Assembly: GCA_021793335.1 (NCBI GenBank)
Contig: JAJYSW010000002.1
Coordinates: 1 to 45,253, forward strand
Source: Actinomycetes bacterium
Lineage (GTDB): Bacteria > Actinomycetota > Actinomycetes > Mycobacteriales > Micromonosporaceae
Direction of reading: 5' to 3'
Length of the DNA stretch: 45,253 nucleotides
Part shown: piece by piece, positions 9,859 through 18,042 of the stretch
How positions within the stretch are numbered: the first letter of the stretch is position 1
Layout: each line of letters starts with the position of its first letter
Translations under genes and position numbers: made by a program
Notes under the pieces: model-generated
The model's input: the letters and a program-made list of their open reading frames with translations, nothing else
The model's database searches: none
What the model was told of the DNA's origin: nothing

Positions 9859-10122
9859 GTGAAGGACTCGCGCATGAACGAGCCGAACATTCTCGGACAA
9901 TTCCAACTCGAACACCGCACGATCCAAGTCAGCGGCGACGGCCGCACCAGCGGCACCGTCTGGCTCGAACGCCTCCACCCCGACCCGCCCATGGCCCTGG
10001 GCTGCGTCGTCGAACTCGACACCCCCACCCCCAGACTGCGCCTCTACCGCGCCGAATGGTCCCCCGACCTCCGCGACGAAGCCAAAGAACGCACCATCGC
10101 CGTCTGGCGCAACTCACAATGA
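9859..10122 (+). CDS. Small hypothetical protein, 87 aa
   Basis: I read it from the GTG at 9859 (GGGAG lies 7 nt upstream); the ATG at 9874 is the alternative and gives 82 aa, starting MNEPNILGQFQLEHRTIQVSGDG. It has no transmembrane segment and no cysteines beyond one. The alternating hydrophobic pattern suggests a small beta-rich fold, and the C-terminal EWSPDLRDEAKERTIAVWRNSQ is helical. I recognise no family. Its stop codon overlaps the end of pabB on the other strand by 9 bases. GC-rich third positions support it being a real gene. Confidence 0.55.
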   Translation: MKDSRMNEPNILGQFQLEHRTIQVSGDGRTSGTVWLERLHPDPPMALGCVVELDTPTPRLRLYRAEWSPDLRDEAKERTIAVWRNSQ

Positions 10123-11253
10123 CGACAACGCCCGCACCACACCCGCGGCCTTCGCCTCAGCCTCGGCCACCTCCGCCACCGGATCCGAACGCCACGTGAC
10201 CCCACCCCCGGCCCACACGTGCACCGACTCCGCATCGAACGCCACCGTCCGAATCGTCAACCCCAACCGCAACCGGCCCCCCGAAAGAAACCCGAACGCA
10301 CCCATCGCCGGACCCCGCCCCACCGGCTCGATGCCGCCGACCAGATCCAGCACCGCCGCCTTCGGCGTCCCCGTCACCGACCCCGGCGGACACACCGCCC
10401 GCAACAACGCCGCCAACCCCGCCCCCGGAACCAAGCGACACGACACCGCCGACTCCGCCTGCCACAGATCAGCCCACCGGCGAACGGTGAACAACCCCTC
10501 GACCTCGACACTCCCGGGCACCGCCACCCGCGCCAGATCATTACGCGCCAAATCCACGATCATCACATGCTCGGCCCGCTCCTTGACCGACGCGAGCAAC
10601 GCCGCCCGCCCCGCCACCGTCGCCGGAGCCGTCCCCTTGATCGGAAACGTCGCCGCCCGCCCCGCCCCCGACTCCAGAAAACACTCGGGCGAACCGGACA
10701 CGACCATCCAATCCTCCCCGGCCAACACCCCACCCCACACCGCACCCTCAACACCCATCACCGCCGCAGCCGCACCCGCCACATCCCCCCGCCACGGCGC
10801 CCACCGATGCCCCACCACACACGCCTGATACACCTCACCGCGACCGATCGCCTCCTGCACCACGGCCACCGCCTTCGCATGATCGGCCCGCGACCAAGAA
10901 CGACGCCACCGCCCCACCGAGAACGACCCGGACTCGGTCACCGCCGCAGCCGACCCATGCGCATACGCCACCAGCGCCACATCCGGCACCGCAGACACCG
11001 GCGTAGGCGCCCCCACCGCCCCACCGGCCATCACCGCACCCGCAGCCGCCGACACCAACACCGCCACACCGCACACCGAACCCCGACCCGAACCGTGCAC
11101 ACCCCCGAAACCAGCACAGAACGCATCGACGATCGCAGCCGGATCACCGCCGTCACCGACCCGCCACTCCACCCGATCGACCTCGACCAGACCACCCCGG
11201 CAACCCGCCGGCACCCCCGGCGGCACCGCGCTCACAGCAGCGAACATCGACAT
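10114..11253 (-). CDS. pabB: Aminodeoxychorismate synthase component I / chorismate-binding enzyme
   Basis: Chorismate-utilising enzyme of 379 aa. The C-terminal chorismate-binding domain (about residues 120-375) has EVYQACVVGHR, the PIKGT motif with K206, VDLARNDLARV, GSVTGTPK, GAFGFLS and GGGVTWRSDPVAE. Lysine in PIKGT is typical of aminodeoxychorismate synthase (PabB); anthranilate synthase has Ala there, so folate/p-aminobenzoate synthesis is favoured over tryptophan. The N-terminal domain is short and divergent, and no glutamine amidotransferase (PabA) gene is adjacent. It could also be a PabB-type component I recruited to another pathway. MSMF offers two nearby starts. Codons are strongly G-ending. 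Confidence 0.82.
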   Translation of the reverse strand: MSMFAAVSAVPPGVPAGCRGGLVEVDRVEWRVGDGGDPAAIVDAFCAGFGGVHGSGRGSVCGVAVLVSAAAGAVMAGGAVGAPTPVSAVPDVALVAYAHGSAAAVTESGSFSVGRWRRSWSRADHAKAVAVVQEAIGRGEVYQACVVGHRWAPWRGDVAGAAAAVMGVEGAVWGGVLAGEDWMVVSGSPECFLESGAGRAATFPIKGTAPATVAGRAALLASVKERAEHVMIVDLARNDLARVAVPGSVEVEGLFTVRRWADLWQAESAVSCRLVPGAGLAALLRAVCPPGSVTGTPKAAVLDLVGGIEPVGRGPAMGAFGFLSGGRLRLGLTIRTVAFDAESVHVWAGGGVTWRSDPVAEVAEAEAKAAGVVRALSSL

Positions 11254-11330
11254 CGAACCAGTATGCGCACCACCCGGACCGGACCTCCCGGACCGACCCC
11301 CACCAGTGGGTCAGTTCACGCCCGGCCCGC

Positions 11331-13028
11331 TCAACCGCCCCGCAACCGATCCAACAGGCCACCCGCATCCGGCGCCTCGATATACGAACCCTGCGTCGCC
11401 TCCGCCAACACCGCCAAATTCGCCGCATCGGCCGAACCGAACCCCACCGTGTACACCGACACCGGCACCGACTGCGACGCCGAAGCCTCCGCCAACGCCG
11501 CCGCCGTCTCCTCGACCGTCGGCAACGACACCGCATCGACCCCGCCGTTGGTCAACACCACGATCACATTGTCAGCCCCCTCGACCGCATGCTCGCCCAT
11601 ATGGTCATAAGCCGCCACCACCGTGTCGAACAACGGCGAACCGCCCTCATGCGCCCCCTGCTCCGACAACCCGTACAAATCCATGGTCAACGCCTCACGC
11701 TGATCCCCCGACAACGCACCGATCGCCGTCACCGACCGCCACGGACCACCATCACCCCCCGCACCCACACCGAACTCCCACAACCCCGCCCGCGACGACG
11801 CCCCCAACTCATCGACCAACGCGATCGCCAAACGAATCTGCGCGACCGAAGCCGCCACCGACTCACCGCCGTACTCGACCATCTCCTCATCGCCGGCCTG
11901 CGACCGATCCACCACCAGCAGCAGATTCACATCACGCCGCGTCTCCTGCCAACGCCGCACCGCATCGCGCACCGTCTCACCGGTCACCACCCCATCGGCC
12001 ACCGCATCGGCCTCCACCGACGCCAACCCCGCCTCCGCGAACGCCGCCGCAGCCGCACCCGAACGCAGAAAATCACCGAACAGCAACGCGATCGCCGCAT
12101 CACTGTCCGAAACCCACCCGGCGCCCAACACCATGTACGACGACACCGCATGCACCTGCGCCCCACTGGGCGCAATCGGCACCAACGGCGGCTCGACCTC
12201 CGAACGCCGATTGAAATCCTCGACCTGATAATCCAAGGCCGTGAACACCTCCGCGAACGCCACCGGATCATCCGCAGCCGCATACTCGGCGAACAACGCC
12301 TCCGCGCTCTCACCCACCAGCCCGGCATCCAACGCGGCGACATACCGCCCCATCGCCTCCGCGTCCACACCACCCGAACCGTCGCCCACGGCGTTCAACA
12401 TCGACTGCAACCCCTCGGTCGAAGTACGCGGATTGGCCGCCGCCACCGTCACCTCGCCCGACTCGACCGCCGAAAGCACCTCATCCCACGATGGCGGCTG
12501 CCCCCCGACCCATCCCCGCTCCTCCGCGACCGGCTCCGGCACCGCCAGCACCGTCTTCGACTGCCCCAACACCACCGGATCCGACGAGAAGTAATCCGCG
12601 GTGACCTCCGTGCCGGTCACCCACTCGGCCCACACCCCCGAATCAGGCGCCCACGCGATCGGCCTCGGCCCCAGCGACACCGTGTCCCACTCCCCGGTCA
12701 ACCCCCGCGAAGCGTCCACCGGCGACACCTTGTGCACCGACACGCCCACACAGTTCCCATCGATCTTCGGGTCCTGCGCCTCCCACTCCCGCGCCAAATC
12801 CTCCATCGTCGAGAACACATTCGGCGCCGCCGCCACCGGCACCCGGTAGACGTCACTGCCGCAACCGGCACGCAGCAACATCACGAACCCCGTCGTCAAC
12901 GCCGACGCCACCAACACGGACACCAACGTGAACAAAATCCACGGCGCCACCGGCAGCTTCGAACCACCCTTCCGACGCCGCCGACCCGTACGATGGGACT
13001 TCACAGCCCGCGTGTGCCCGAAAACCAT
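11331..13028 (-). CDS. Membrane-anchored solute-binding-like protein with C-terminal VWA domain
   Basis: Protein of 565 aa. A basic N terminus (HRTGRRRRKGG) and one transmembrane helix (about 30-52) are followed by an extracellular region of periplasmic-binding type (about 60-340: VYRVPVAAAPNVFSTMEDLAREWE...) and a von Willebrand A domain (about 368-560: LLLVVDRSQAGDEEM ... NVIVVLTNGGVDAV). The metal-ion site is altered: the usual DxSxS reads D374-R-S376-Q-A378, and the later TDG-like motif reads TNG. AGGAG lies 8 nt before the ATG. Related binding-protein/VWA fusions are known in actinobacteria but their role is unclear. It starts 84 bases downstream of gcvP on the same strand and may be co-transcribed with it. 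Confidence 0.8.
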   Translation of the reverse strand: MVFGHTRAVKSHRTGRRRRKGGSKLPVAPWILFTLVSVLVASALTTGFVMLLRAGCGSDVYRVPVAAAPNVFSTMEDLAREWEAQDPKIDGNCVGVSVHKVSPVDASRGLTGEWDTVSLGPRPIAWAPDSGVWAEWVTGTEVTADYFSSDPVVLGQSKTVLAVPEPVAEERGWVGGQPPSWDEVLSAVESGEVTVAAANPRTSTEGLQSMLNAVGDGSGGVDAEAMGRYVAALDAGLVGESAEALFAEYAAADDPVAFAEVFTALDYQVEDFNRRSEVEPPLVPIAPSGAQVHAVSSYMVLGAGWVSDSDAAIALLFGDFLRSGAAAAAFAEAGLASVEADAVADGVVTGETVRDAVRRWQETRRDVNLLLVVDRSQAGDEEMVEYGGESVAASVAQIRLAIALVDELGASSRAGLWEFGVGAGGDGGPWRSVTAIGALSGDQREALTMDLYGLSEQGAHEGGSPLFDTVVAAYDHMGEHAVEGADNVIVVLTNGGVDAVSLPTVEETAAALAEASASQSVPVSVYTVGFGSADAANLAVLAEATQGSYIEAPDAGGLLDRLRGG

Positions 13029-13112
13029 CAGCTACTCTCCTGGGGGAACCTCGGCAGCCAGTGTAGAACCCGCAGCACCCGCCGCCGCGCCACCCATCAC
13101 CCCGCCCCGGCC

Positions 13113-15938
13113 CTACGCGCCCCCATACGCCTCGATCGGCGGACACGTACACGCCAGGTTCCGATCCCCCCACGCATTGTCCACACGACCCACCGGCGGC
13201 CAATACTTCGACGCCACCACACCCGCCGGCCACGCCGCCTCCGCCCGCGAATACCCCCGATCCCACACCTCGGCCGTCACCACCGCAGCCGTATGCGGCG
13301 CCGACCGCAACACCGAATCCTCCAACGCCACCACACCCGAGACGACCGCATCGATCTCCGAACGGATCGCGATCATCGCCGCACAGAACCGATCCAACTC
13401 ACGCAGATCCTCCGACTCCGTCGGCTCCACCATCAACGTCCCCGCCACCGGAAACGACATCGTCGGCGCATGGAACCCGTAATCGATCAACCGCTTCGCG
13501 ACATCCTCGACCGTCACCCCGCTCACCCGCGTCAACTCACGCAGATCCAAAACACACTCATGCGCCACCAGACCACGCTCACCGGTGTACAACACCGGAA
13601 ACGCCTCCCGCAACCGCACCGCCACATAATTCGCCGCCAACACCGCCGACGCCGTCGCCGACCGCACCCCCTCAGGCCCCATCATCCGCAGATACATCCA
13701 CGGAATCTGCAAGATCCCCGCCGAACCCCACCGCGCCTGCGAGACCGGCCCCACCGCCCCCGGCTCCTCCGCCAACGGATCCGACGGCAAATACGGCACC
13801 AAATGCTCCGCCACCGCCACCGGACCCACACCCGGACCGCCCCCACCATGCGGAATGCAGAACGTCTTATGCAAATTCAAATGCGACACATCCGCACCGA
13901 ACCGACCCGGCTTCGCCCACCCGAGCAGCGCATTCAAATTCGCCCCGTCCACATACACCTGCCCACCCGCATCATGGACCCGAGCGCACACCTCCACGAT
14001 CGACGACTCGTACACCCCATGCGTCGACGGATACGTCACCATCAACGCCGCCAGATCATCCCCATGCTCGGCCACCTTCGCACCCAGATCACCCACATCG
14101 ATGTTCCCGGCCGCATCGCACGCCACCACGACCACCCGCATCCCCGCCAACACCGCCGAAGCCGCATTGGTGCCGTGCGCACTGGCCGGAATCAGACACA
14201 CGTCCCGACCCCCCTGGCCCCGAGCCTCATGCCACGCCTTGATCGCCAGCAACCCCGCCAACTCGCCCTGCGAACCAGCATTGGGCTGCACCGACACCGC
14301 CGCATACCCGCACACCTCGGCCAGCCAGCCCTCCAACTGCCCGATCAACCCCCGCCACCCCGCCGTCTGATCGGCCGGAGCGAGCGGATGCACATCGGCG
14401 AACGCCGGCCAACTGACCGGCTCCATCTCAGCGGCCGCATTCAACTTCATCGTGCACGACCCCAACGGGATCATGCCCCGATCCAAACCGTAATCGGCAT
14501 CGGCCAACCGCTTGAGATACCGCATCATCGCCGTCTCGGACCGATACGAAGAGAACACCGGATGCCCCAAATACCCCGACGCACGCCGCAACCCCGCCGG
14601 CACCGCCACCGCAGCACCCTCCGCCGACAACCGCACCCCGAACGCATCGCACACCACCCGCAGATCCGCCTCGGTCGTCGTCTCATCACAGGCGACCGCC
14701 ACATGATCCGCATCCACCCGCCGCAGATTCAACCCACCACTCGCCGCCGCCGCGACCACCCGCTCAGCCCGCCCCGGCACCGAAACCACGACCGTGTCGA
14801 AGAACGCCGCACCGGACACCGACACACCCGCCTCCCGCAGCGAAACGGCCAACCGCGCCGCATGCCCCGCCACCCGCTCGGCGATCGCACGAACACCCTC
14901 GGGACCATGCCACACCGCATACGAAGCCGCGATCACCGCAGGCAACACCTGCGCCGTACAAATATTGCTCGTCGCCCGCTCACGCCGAATATGCTGCTCA
15001 CGCGTCTGCAACGCCAACCGCAACGCCGCAGCCCCGCCCGCATCACGCGACACCCCCACCAAACGCCCCGGCAACTGCCGCTGCAAGCCCTCACGCACCG
15101 ACATATAACCCGCATGCGGCCCCCCGAAGCCCATCGGCATCCCGAACCGCTGCGTCGAACCCACCGCGATATCCGCCCCGAACTCCCCCGGCGCCACCAG
15201 CAAAGCCAACGCCAACAGATCCGCGGCCACCGCCACCGACGCGCCACGCTCATGCGCCGCAGCCACCGTGCCCGCCCAATCCAACACCGCACCATCCGCA
15301 CCCGGATACTGCAACAACATCCCGAAGAACGACTCGGGCAGACTCGCCGCATCCGCACAATCGGCCACCACCAACTCGATGCCCACCGGCCTCGCCCGCG
15401 TCCGCAGCACCGCCAACGTCTGCGGCAGCACCCGCACATCCACCACGAACACATCCGCGACGCCCCGCCGCGACACACGGCGGGCCAACAACATCGCCTC
15501 GGCCGCCGCCGTCGCCTCATCGAGCAGACTCGCACCCGCCACCGGCAGCCCCGTCAAATCCGCCACCATCGTCTGGAAATTCAGCAGCGCCTCCAACCGG
15601 CCCTGACTGATCTCCGCCTGATACGGCGTATACGCCGTATACCACGACGGATTCTCCAACACGTTCCGACGAATCACCGCCGGCATGCGCGTACCGTGAT
15701 ACCCCAGCCCGATCATCGACCGCAACGGCCGATTCCGCTCCACCAAAGCCCGCAACTCCGCCTGCGCCGCATCCTCCGAGACCGCAGCCGGCAACGCCAA
15801 GCCATCACTGCGAATGAGCTCCGGCATACAGGCGTCCATCAACGCCTCAAGACTCGAAAACCCCACCGCCTTGAGCATCGCATCGCGATCGGCGGCATCA
15901 ATACCGATGTGGCGCGCAGAAAAAGAACGGTCGGACAC
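13113..15938 (-). CDS. gcvP: Glycine dehydrogenase (decarboxylating), P protein of the glycine cleavage system
   Basis: PLP enzyme that decarboxylates glycine and passes the aminomethyl group to lipoyl-GcvH. I choose the GTG at 15938 (VSDRSFSARHIGID, 941 aa) because GGAGGG lies 5 nt upstream and the family begins here; an upstream in-frame GTG at 16022 adds 28 atypical residues and has no ribosome site. N- and C-terminal PLP-fold halves are both present. The PLP lysine is K691 in LNLHKTFCIPHGGGGPG, and PLGSCTMKLN and the C-terminal CTCPP are typical. A glycine riboswitch and about 110 nt of leader precede it. gcvT is not in the window; gcvH is 2 kb upstream. Codons are strikingly G-ending (one sampled stretch: 1 of 18 ends in C). 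Confidence 0.96.
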   Translation of the reverse strand: MSDRSFSARHIGIDAADRDAMLKAVGFSSLEALMDACMPELIRSDGLALPAAVSEDAAQAELRALVERNRPLRSMIGLGYHGTRMPAVIRRNVLENPSWYTAYTPYQAEISQGRLEALLNFQTMVADLTGLPVAGASLLDEATAAAEAMLLARRVSRRGVADVFVVDVRVLPQTLAVLRTRARPVGIELVVADCADAASLPESFFGMLLQYPGADGAVLDWAGTVAAAHERGASVAVAADLLALALLVAPGEFGADIAVGSTQRFGMPMGFGGPHAGYMSVREGLQRQLPGRLVGVSRDAGGAAALRLALQTREQHIRRERATSNICTAQVLPAVIAASYAVWHGPEGVRAIAERVAGHAARLAVSLREAGVSVSGAAFFDTVVVSVPGRAERVVAAAASGGLNLRRVDADHVAVACDETTTEADLRVVCDAFGVRLSAEGAAVAVPAGLRRASGYLGHPVFSSYRSETAMMRYLKRLADADYGLDRGMIPLGSCTMKLNAAAEMEPVSWPAFADVHPLAPADQTAGWRGLIGQLEGWLAEVCGYAAVSVQPNAGSQGELAGLLAIKAWHEARGQGGRDVCLIPASAHGTNAASAVLAGMRVVVVACDAAGNIDVGDLGAKVAEHGDDLAALMVTYPSTHGVYESSIVEVCARVHDAGGQVYVDGANLNALLGWAKPGRFGADVSHLNLHKTFCIPHGGGGPGVGPVAVAEHLVPYLPSDPLAEEPGAVGPVSQARWGSAGILQIPWMYLRMMGPEGVRSATASAVLAANYVAVRLREAFPVLYTGERGLVAHECVLDLRELTRVSGVTVEDVAKRLIDYGFHAPTMSFPVAGTLMVEPTESEDLRELDRFCAAMIAIRSEIDAVVSGVVALEDSVLRSAPHTAAVVTAEVWDRGYSRAEAAWPAGVVASKYWPPVGRVDNAWGDRNLACTCPPIEAYGGA

Positions 15939-15942
15939 GGAA

Positions 15943-15990
15943 CCCTCCGGTGACGAATCGACGGCAACTGCAGTCCCCTCGTCTGTCACC
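15943..15990 (-). promoter_or_regulatory. Possible expression platform of the gcvP riboswitch
   Basis: The gcvP Shine-Dalgarno (GGAGGG, 15943-15948) is immediately preceded by GTCACC (15949-15954), which pairs perfectly with GGTGAC at 15985-15990. CACCGG overlapping the ribosome site can alternatively pair with CCGGTG at the 3' edge of the aptamer near 16025-16030. Mutually exclusive pairings next to the ribosome site are what a translational switch needs. Structure inferred by eye only. Confidence 0.4.
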
Positions 15991-16049
15991 GACGCCCCGA
16001 CGGACCCAACCGACCGAGACACACCACCGGCTCCAGAGCGGCCAACCCC

Positions 16050-16157
16050 GAGCAGTCCTGGTACCTGAGAGTTTCAAGCGAGGGAATTGCCCCTTCGGTG
16101 CCGCGCGGCCACAACGGCCCACGGTCTCTCCCGCCCGGTCTTCCGGCTCTAGGACTG
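16050..16157 (-). promoter_or_regulatory. Glycine riboswitch, single aptamer (gcvT family)
   Basis: On the minus strand the aptamer shows the conserved GGGAGAGACC (16123-16132), the ACCGAAGGGGCAA segment (about 16085-16100), and GAAACTCTCAGGTACCAGGAC (about 16055-16075, read as conserved core). Outside it, CAGTCCT and AGGACTG (16151-16157 against 16053-16059) form a 7-bp closing helix, as in the leader-linker (P0) helix of this class. It senses glycine; upstream of gcvP it normally switches expression on. Only one aptamer is visible, where many are tandem. Confidence 0.9.
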
Positions 16158-16320
16158 GTTCGAGAACCCCGGACGAGCGCTGCCCGACCCATTTCCCGCT
16201 CGCCGCCTCGCCCGGACCCCCGGACCCGACACCGGGATCTGGAAGGCCCCGCGCCTTGCGAGCGAACAAAACGACTCGGATACCGCCTCGCCCCGAGCTC
16301 TGCAACAAGCCCTAGCGCAC

Positions 16321-16349
16321 ATCGTAGGCCACAAGACGACTACCGTCGA
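16321..16349 (-). promoter_or_regulatory. Candidate gcvP promoter
   Basis: Minus strand: TCGACG (16344-16349), 17-bp spacer, TACGAT (16321-16326), a good match to the main actinobacterial sigma-factor consensus. It overlaps the stop codon of the MerR gene and would start RNA near 16314, about 155 nt before the riboswitch. Confidence 0.45.
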
Positions 16350-16855
16350 GTCGGCACCTCACCGACCCCACGCCGCACCTGCACCGGCGCCTCCACACCC
16401 GGCAACGCCGACAACCGCCCCATCACCTCGGTCACCGTCGACCGCACCGCGATCCCGAACACGCCCTGACCGCCCCGCAGCAACTCGATCACCTCACCGG
16501 CCGACCGACACTCGTACACCCTCGACCCGTCCGACATCAGCGTGATCTCGGCCAAGTCCTTCACACCCCGGCACCGCAGCGCCTCCACGGCCATACGAAT
16601 GTTCTGCAACGACACACCCGCATCCAGCAAACGCTTGATCACCTTCAACACGATGATGTCCCGAAACGAATACAGCCGATTCGAACCCGAACCCGACGCA
16701 CGCCGCACACTCGGCTCGACCAGACCCGTACGAGCCCAATAATCCAACTGCCGATACGTGATCCCGACGACCCGACAAGCGGCCGTACCGCGCCAACCAC
16801 GAATCTGCGCAGCCGGAACCGGGCCACGCCCGACCGCGTCACTCTGGGCATCCAT
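16340..16855 (-). CDS. MerR-family regulator, Rv1830-like
   Basis: Regulator of 171 aa beginning MDAQSDAVGRG, with GGAGG 6 nt before the ATG; a longer upstream reading is not protein-like. The DNA-binding domain (about 25-95) reads GTAACRVVGITYRQLDYWARTGLVEPSVRRASGSGSNRLYSFRDIIVLKVIKRLLDAGVSLQNIRMAVEALR. The C-terminal part, ITLMSDGSRVYECRSAGEVIELLRGGQGVFGIAV, matches the conserved tail of mycobacterial Rv1830 rather than Rv1828/FtsR. It lies between the bifunctional nuclease and gcvP exactly as Rv1830 does. Rv1830 relatives have been linked to growth and division control; the target here is not known. Codons are G/T-ending. Confidence 0.9.
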   Translation of the reverse strand: MDAQSDAVGRGPVPAAQIRGWRGTAACRVVGITYRQLDYWARTGLVEPSVRRASGSGSNRLYSFRDIIVLKVIKRLLDAGVSLQNIRMAVEALRCRGVKDLAEITLMSDGSRVYECRSAGEVIELLRGGQGVFGIAVRSTVTEVMGRLSALPGVEAPVQVRRGVGEVPTRR

Positions 16856-16982
16856 CGCATCCTCCGCACCATGAGGCTCCTGGAAGGTGAGAGTAACGCC
16901 CCAACCCAACACAATGGGCAGAACCAGAATATTGCTCGCCAGGTCACCACATCGACCCGAACGAAGCACGCAACGAACCGAC

Positions 16983-17444
16983 TCAACCGAAATCGTCGGG
17001 ACTGACCTCTTCGAGGAACTCGCGGAACCGCTCCACCTCGTCCTCCTGAGTATCCGGAAGCACCACACCGGCCTCGTCCAGCACCGCCTCCGCACACCAG
17101 ATCGGCGCCTCCGCACGCAACGCCAACGCAATCGCATCCGACGACCGCGACGACACCCGCGTCTGCCCGTCCAACACGAGCTCCGCGTAATACACCGTCT
17201 CCCGCAACTCCGTGATCTCCACCGACGTCAGCGACACCTCCAACGCCTCCAGCACATCACGCATCAGATCATGCGTCAGCGGACGCGACAGCTGCACCTC
17301 CTGCTGCCGATACGCGATCGCCGCCGCCTCCACCGTCCCGATCCAAATCGGCAGATACCGATGGCCCTCGCTCTCCTTGAGCAAGACCACCGGCTGATTG
17401 CTGGGGAGCTCCACGCGGACCCCGACTACGGTCATCATCCGCAC
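16983..17444 (-). CDS. Bifunctional nuclease family protein (BFN, DUF151)
   Basis: Protein of 153 aa from the GTG at 17444 (GGAGG 7 nt upstream). It has the family signature VGVRVELPSNQPVVLLKESEGHRYLPIWIGTVEAAAIAYRQQ, LTHDLMRDVLEAL, and RSSDAIALALRAEAPIWCAEAVL, followed by an acidic tail ending EFLEEVSPDDF, as in Rv1829. Plant BFN proteins show RNase/DNase activity; the bacterial role is unproven. It sits between garA (126 bases upstream) and the Rv1830-like regulator, a conserved actinobacterial order. Codons are strongly G-ending, while garA next door is mixed, so the codon-bias boundary falls between them. Confidence 0.9.
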   Translation of the reverse strand: MRMMTVVGVRVELPSNQPVVLLKESEGHRYLPIWIGTVEAAAIAYRQQEVQLSRPLTHDLMRDVLEALEVSLTSVEITELRETVYYAELVLDGQTRVSSRSSDAIALALRAEAPIWCAEAVLDEAGVVLPDTQEDEVERFREFLEEVSPDDFG

Positions 17445-17570
17445 CGGTTCGCCTCCAACGCATGCCGTCGTCGCTGATGCCGGACCCGCCACGGGCATAC
17501 CCCACGGCGGGTCCCTTGTCTCCCAGACTACTCGCAAATCACGACGACGTGACGCAAGCGGTCGACGATC

Positions 17571-18008
17571 TCAGGCCGCAGCGGGCTTCGGACCGCTGAC
17601 GAACACCAAGCGGAACTTCCCGATCTGCACCTCGTCGCCATTGCCGAGCGCCGCGGTCTCCACGCGCTCGCGGTTGACATAGGTCCCGTTGAGACTGCCG
17701 ACATCGCGAACCGCGAAACCCGAGGCGTCCCGATGGAACTCGGCATGCCGCCGCGAGACGGTCACATCATCGAGGAAGATATCGGAATCGGGATGGCGAC
17801 CGGACGTCGTCACTTCCGTGTTCAACAGGAACCGAGCGCCGGCGTTCGGTCCACGGCGAACCACCAACAGCGCGGTCCCCGCCGGCAGCGAATCCGCCAG
17901 CCGCGCGGAGTTCAACTCCGCGTCCACCTCGCCGCTCTCCTGCAACGCGGAGAGGTTCATCGTGGCCGTCACATCCGGCGGAGGGAACTCATCATTCGAA
18001 CGCGTCAT
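17571..18008 (-). CDS. garA: FHA-domain regulator of 2-oxoglutarate metabolism (GarA/OdhI)
   Basis: Protein of 145 aa. A flexible N-terminal tail (1-45) precedes a forkhead-associated domain (about 50-140) with LPAGTALLVVRRGPNAGARFLLNTEVTTSGRHPDSDIFLDDVTVSRRHAEF and DVGSLNGTYVNRE, nearly identical to mycobacterial GarA. Unphosphorylated GarA/OdhI binds and inhibits 2-oxoglutarate dehydrogenase and redirects flux to glutamate; phosphorylation by PknB/PknG-type kinases switches it off. The usual ETTS phospho-motif in the tail is not visible; VTATM (T14, T16) is the nearest candidate. Start at 18008, with AAGGTGG upstream. It follows gcvH by 34 bases, so it is in the same operon. Confidence 0.93.
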   Translation of the reverse strand: MTRSNDEFPPPDVTATMNLSALQESGEVDAELNSARLADSLPAGTALLVVRRGPNAGARFLLNTEVTTSGRHPDSDIFLDDVTVSRRHAEFHRDASGFAVRDVGSLNGTYVNRERVETAALGNGDEVQIGKFRLVFVSGPKPAAA

Positions 18009-18042
18009 GGATTGCCACCTTCTACAAGTCTGGACCCTCTGG

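Noticed and set aside
11589..15953. An open frame of about 1450 codons on the plus strand opposite the VWA and gcvP genes
   Set aside because: It consists of Arg/His/Pro-rich low-complexity sequence with no domain and lies antisense to clear genes. It is open only because the plus strand is very poor in T, so stop codons are scarce.
13113..16022. gcvP start at the upstream GTG (16022)
   Set aside because: It would leave only about 28 bases after the riboswitch, has no ribosome site, and adds a Ser/Val-rich tail not typical of GcvP. The GTG at 15938 has GGAGG at ideal spacing.
16160..16320. A second glycine aptamer upstream of the first
   Set aside because: The stretch lacks the GGGAGAG, GAAGGGGCAA and CUCUCAGG core motifs.
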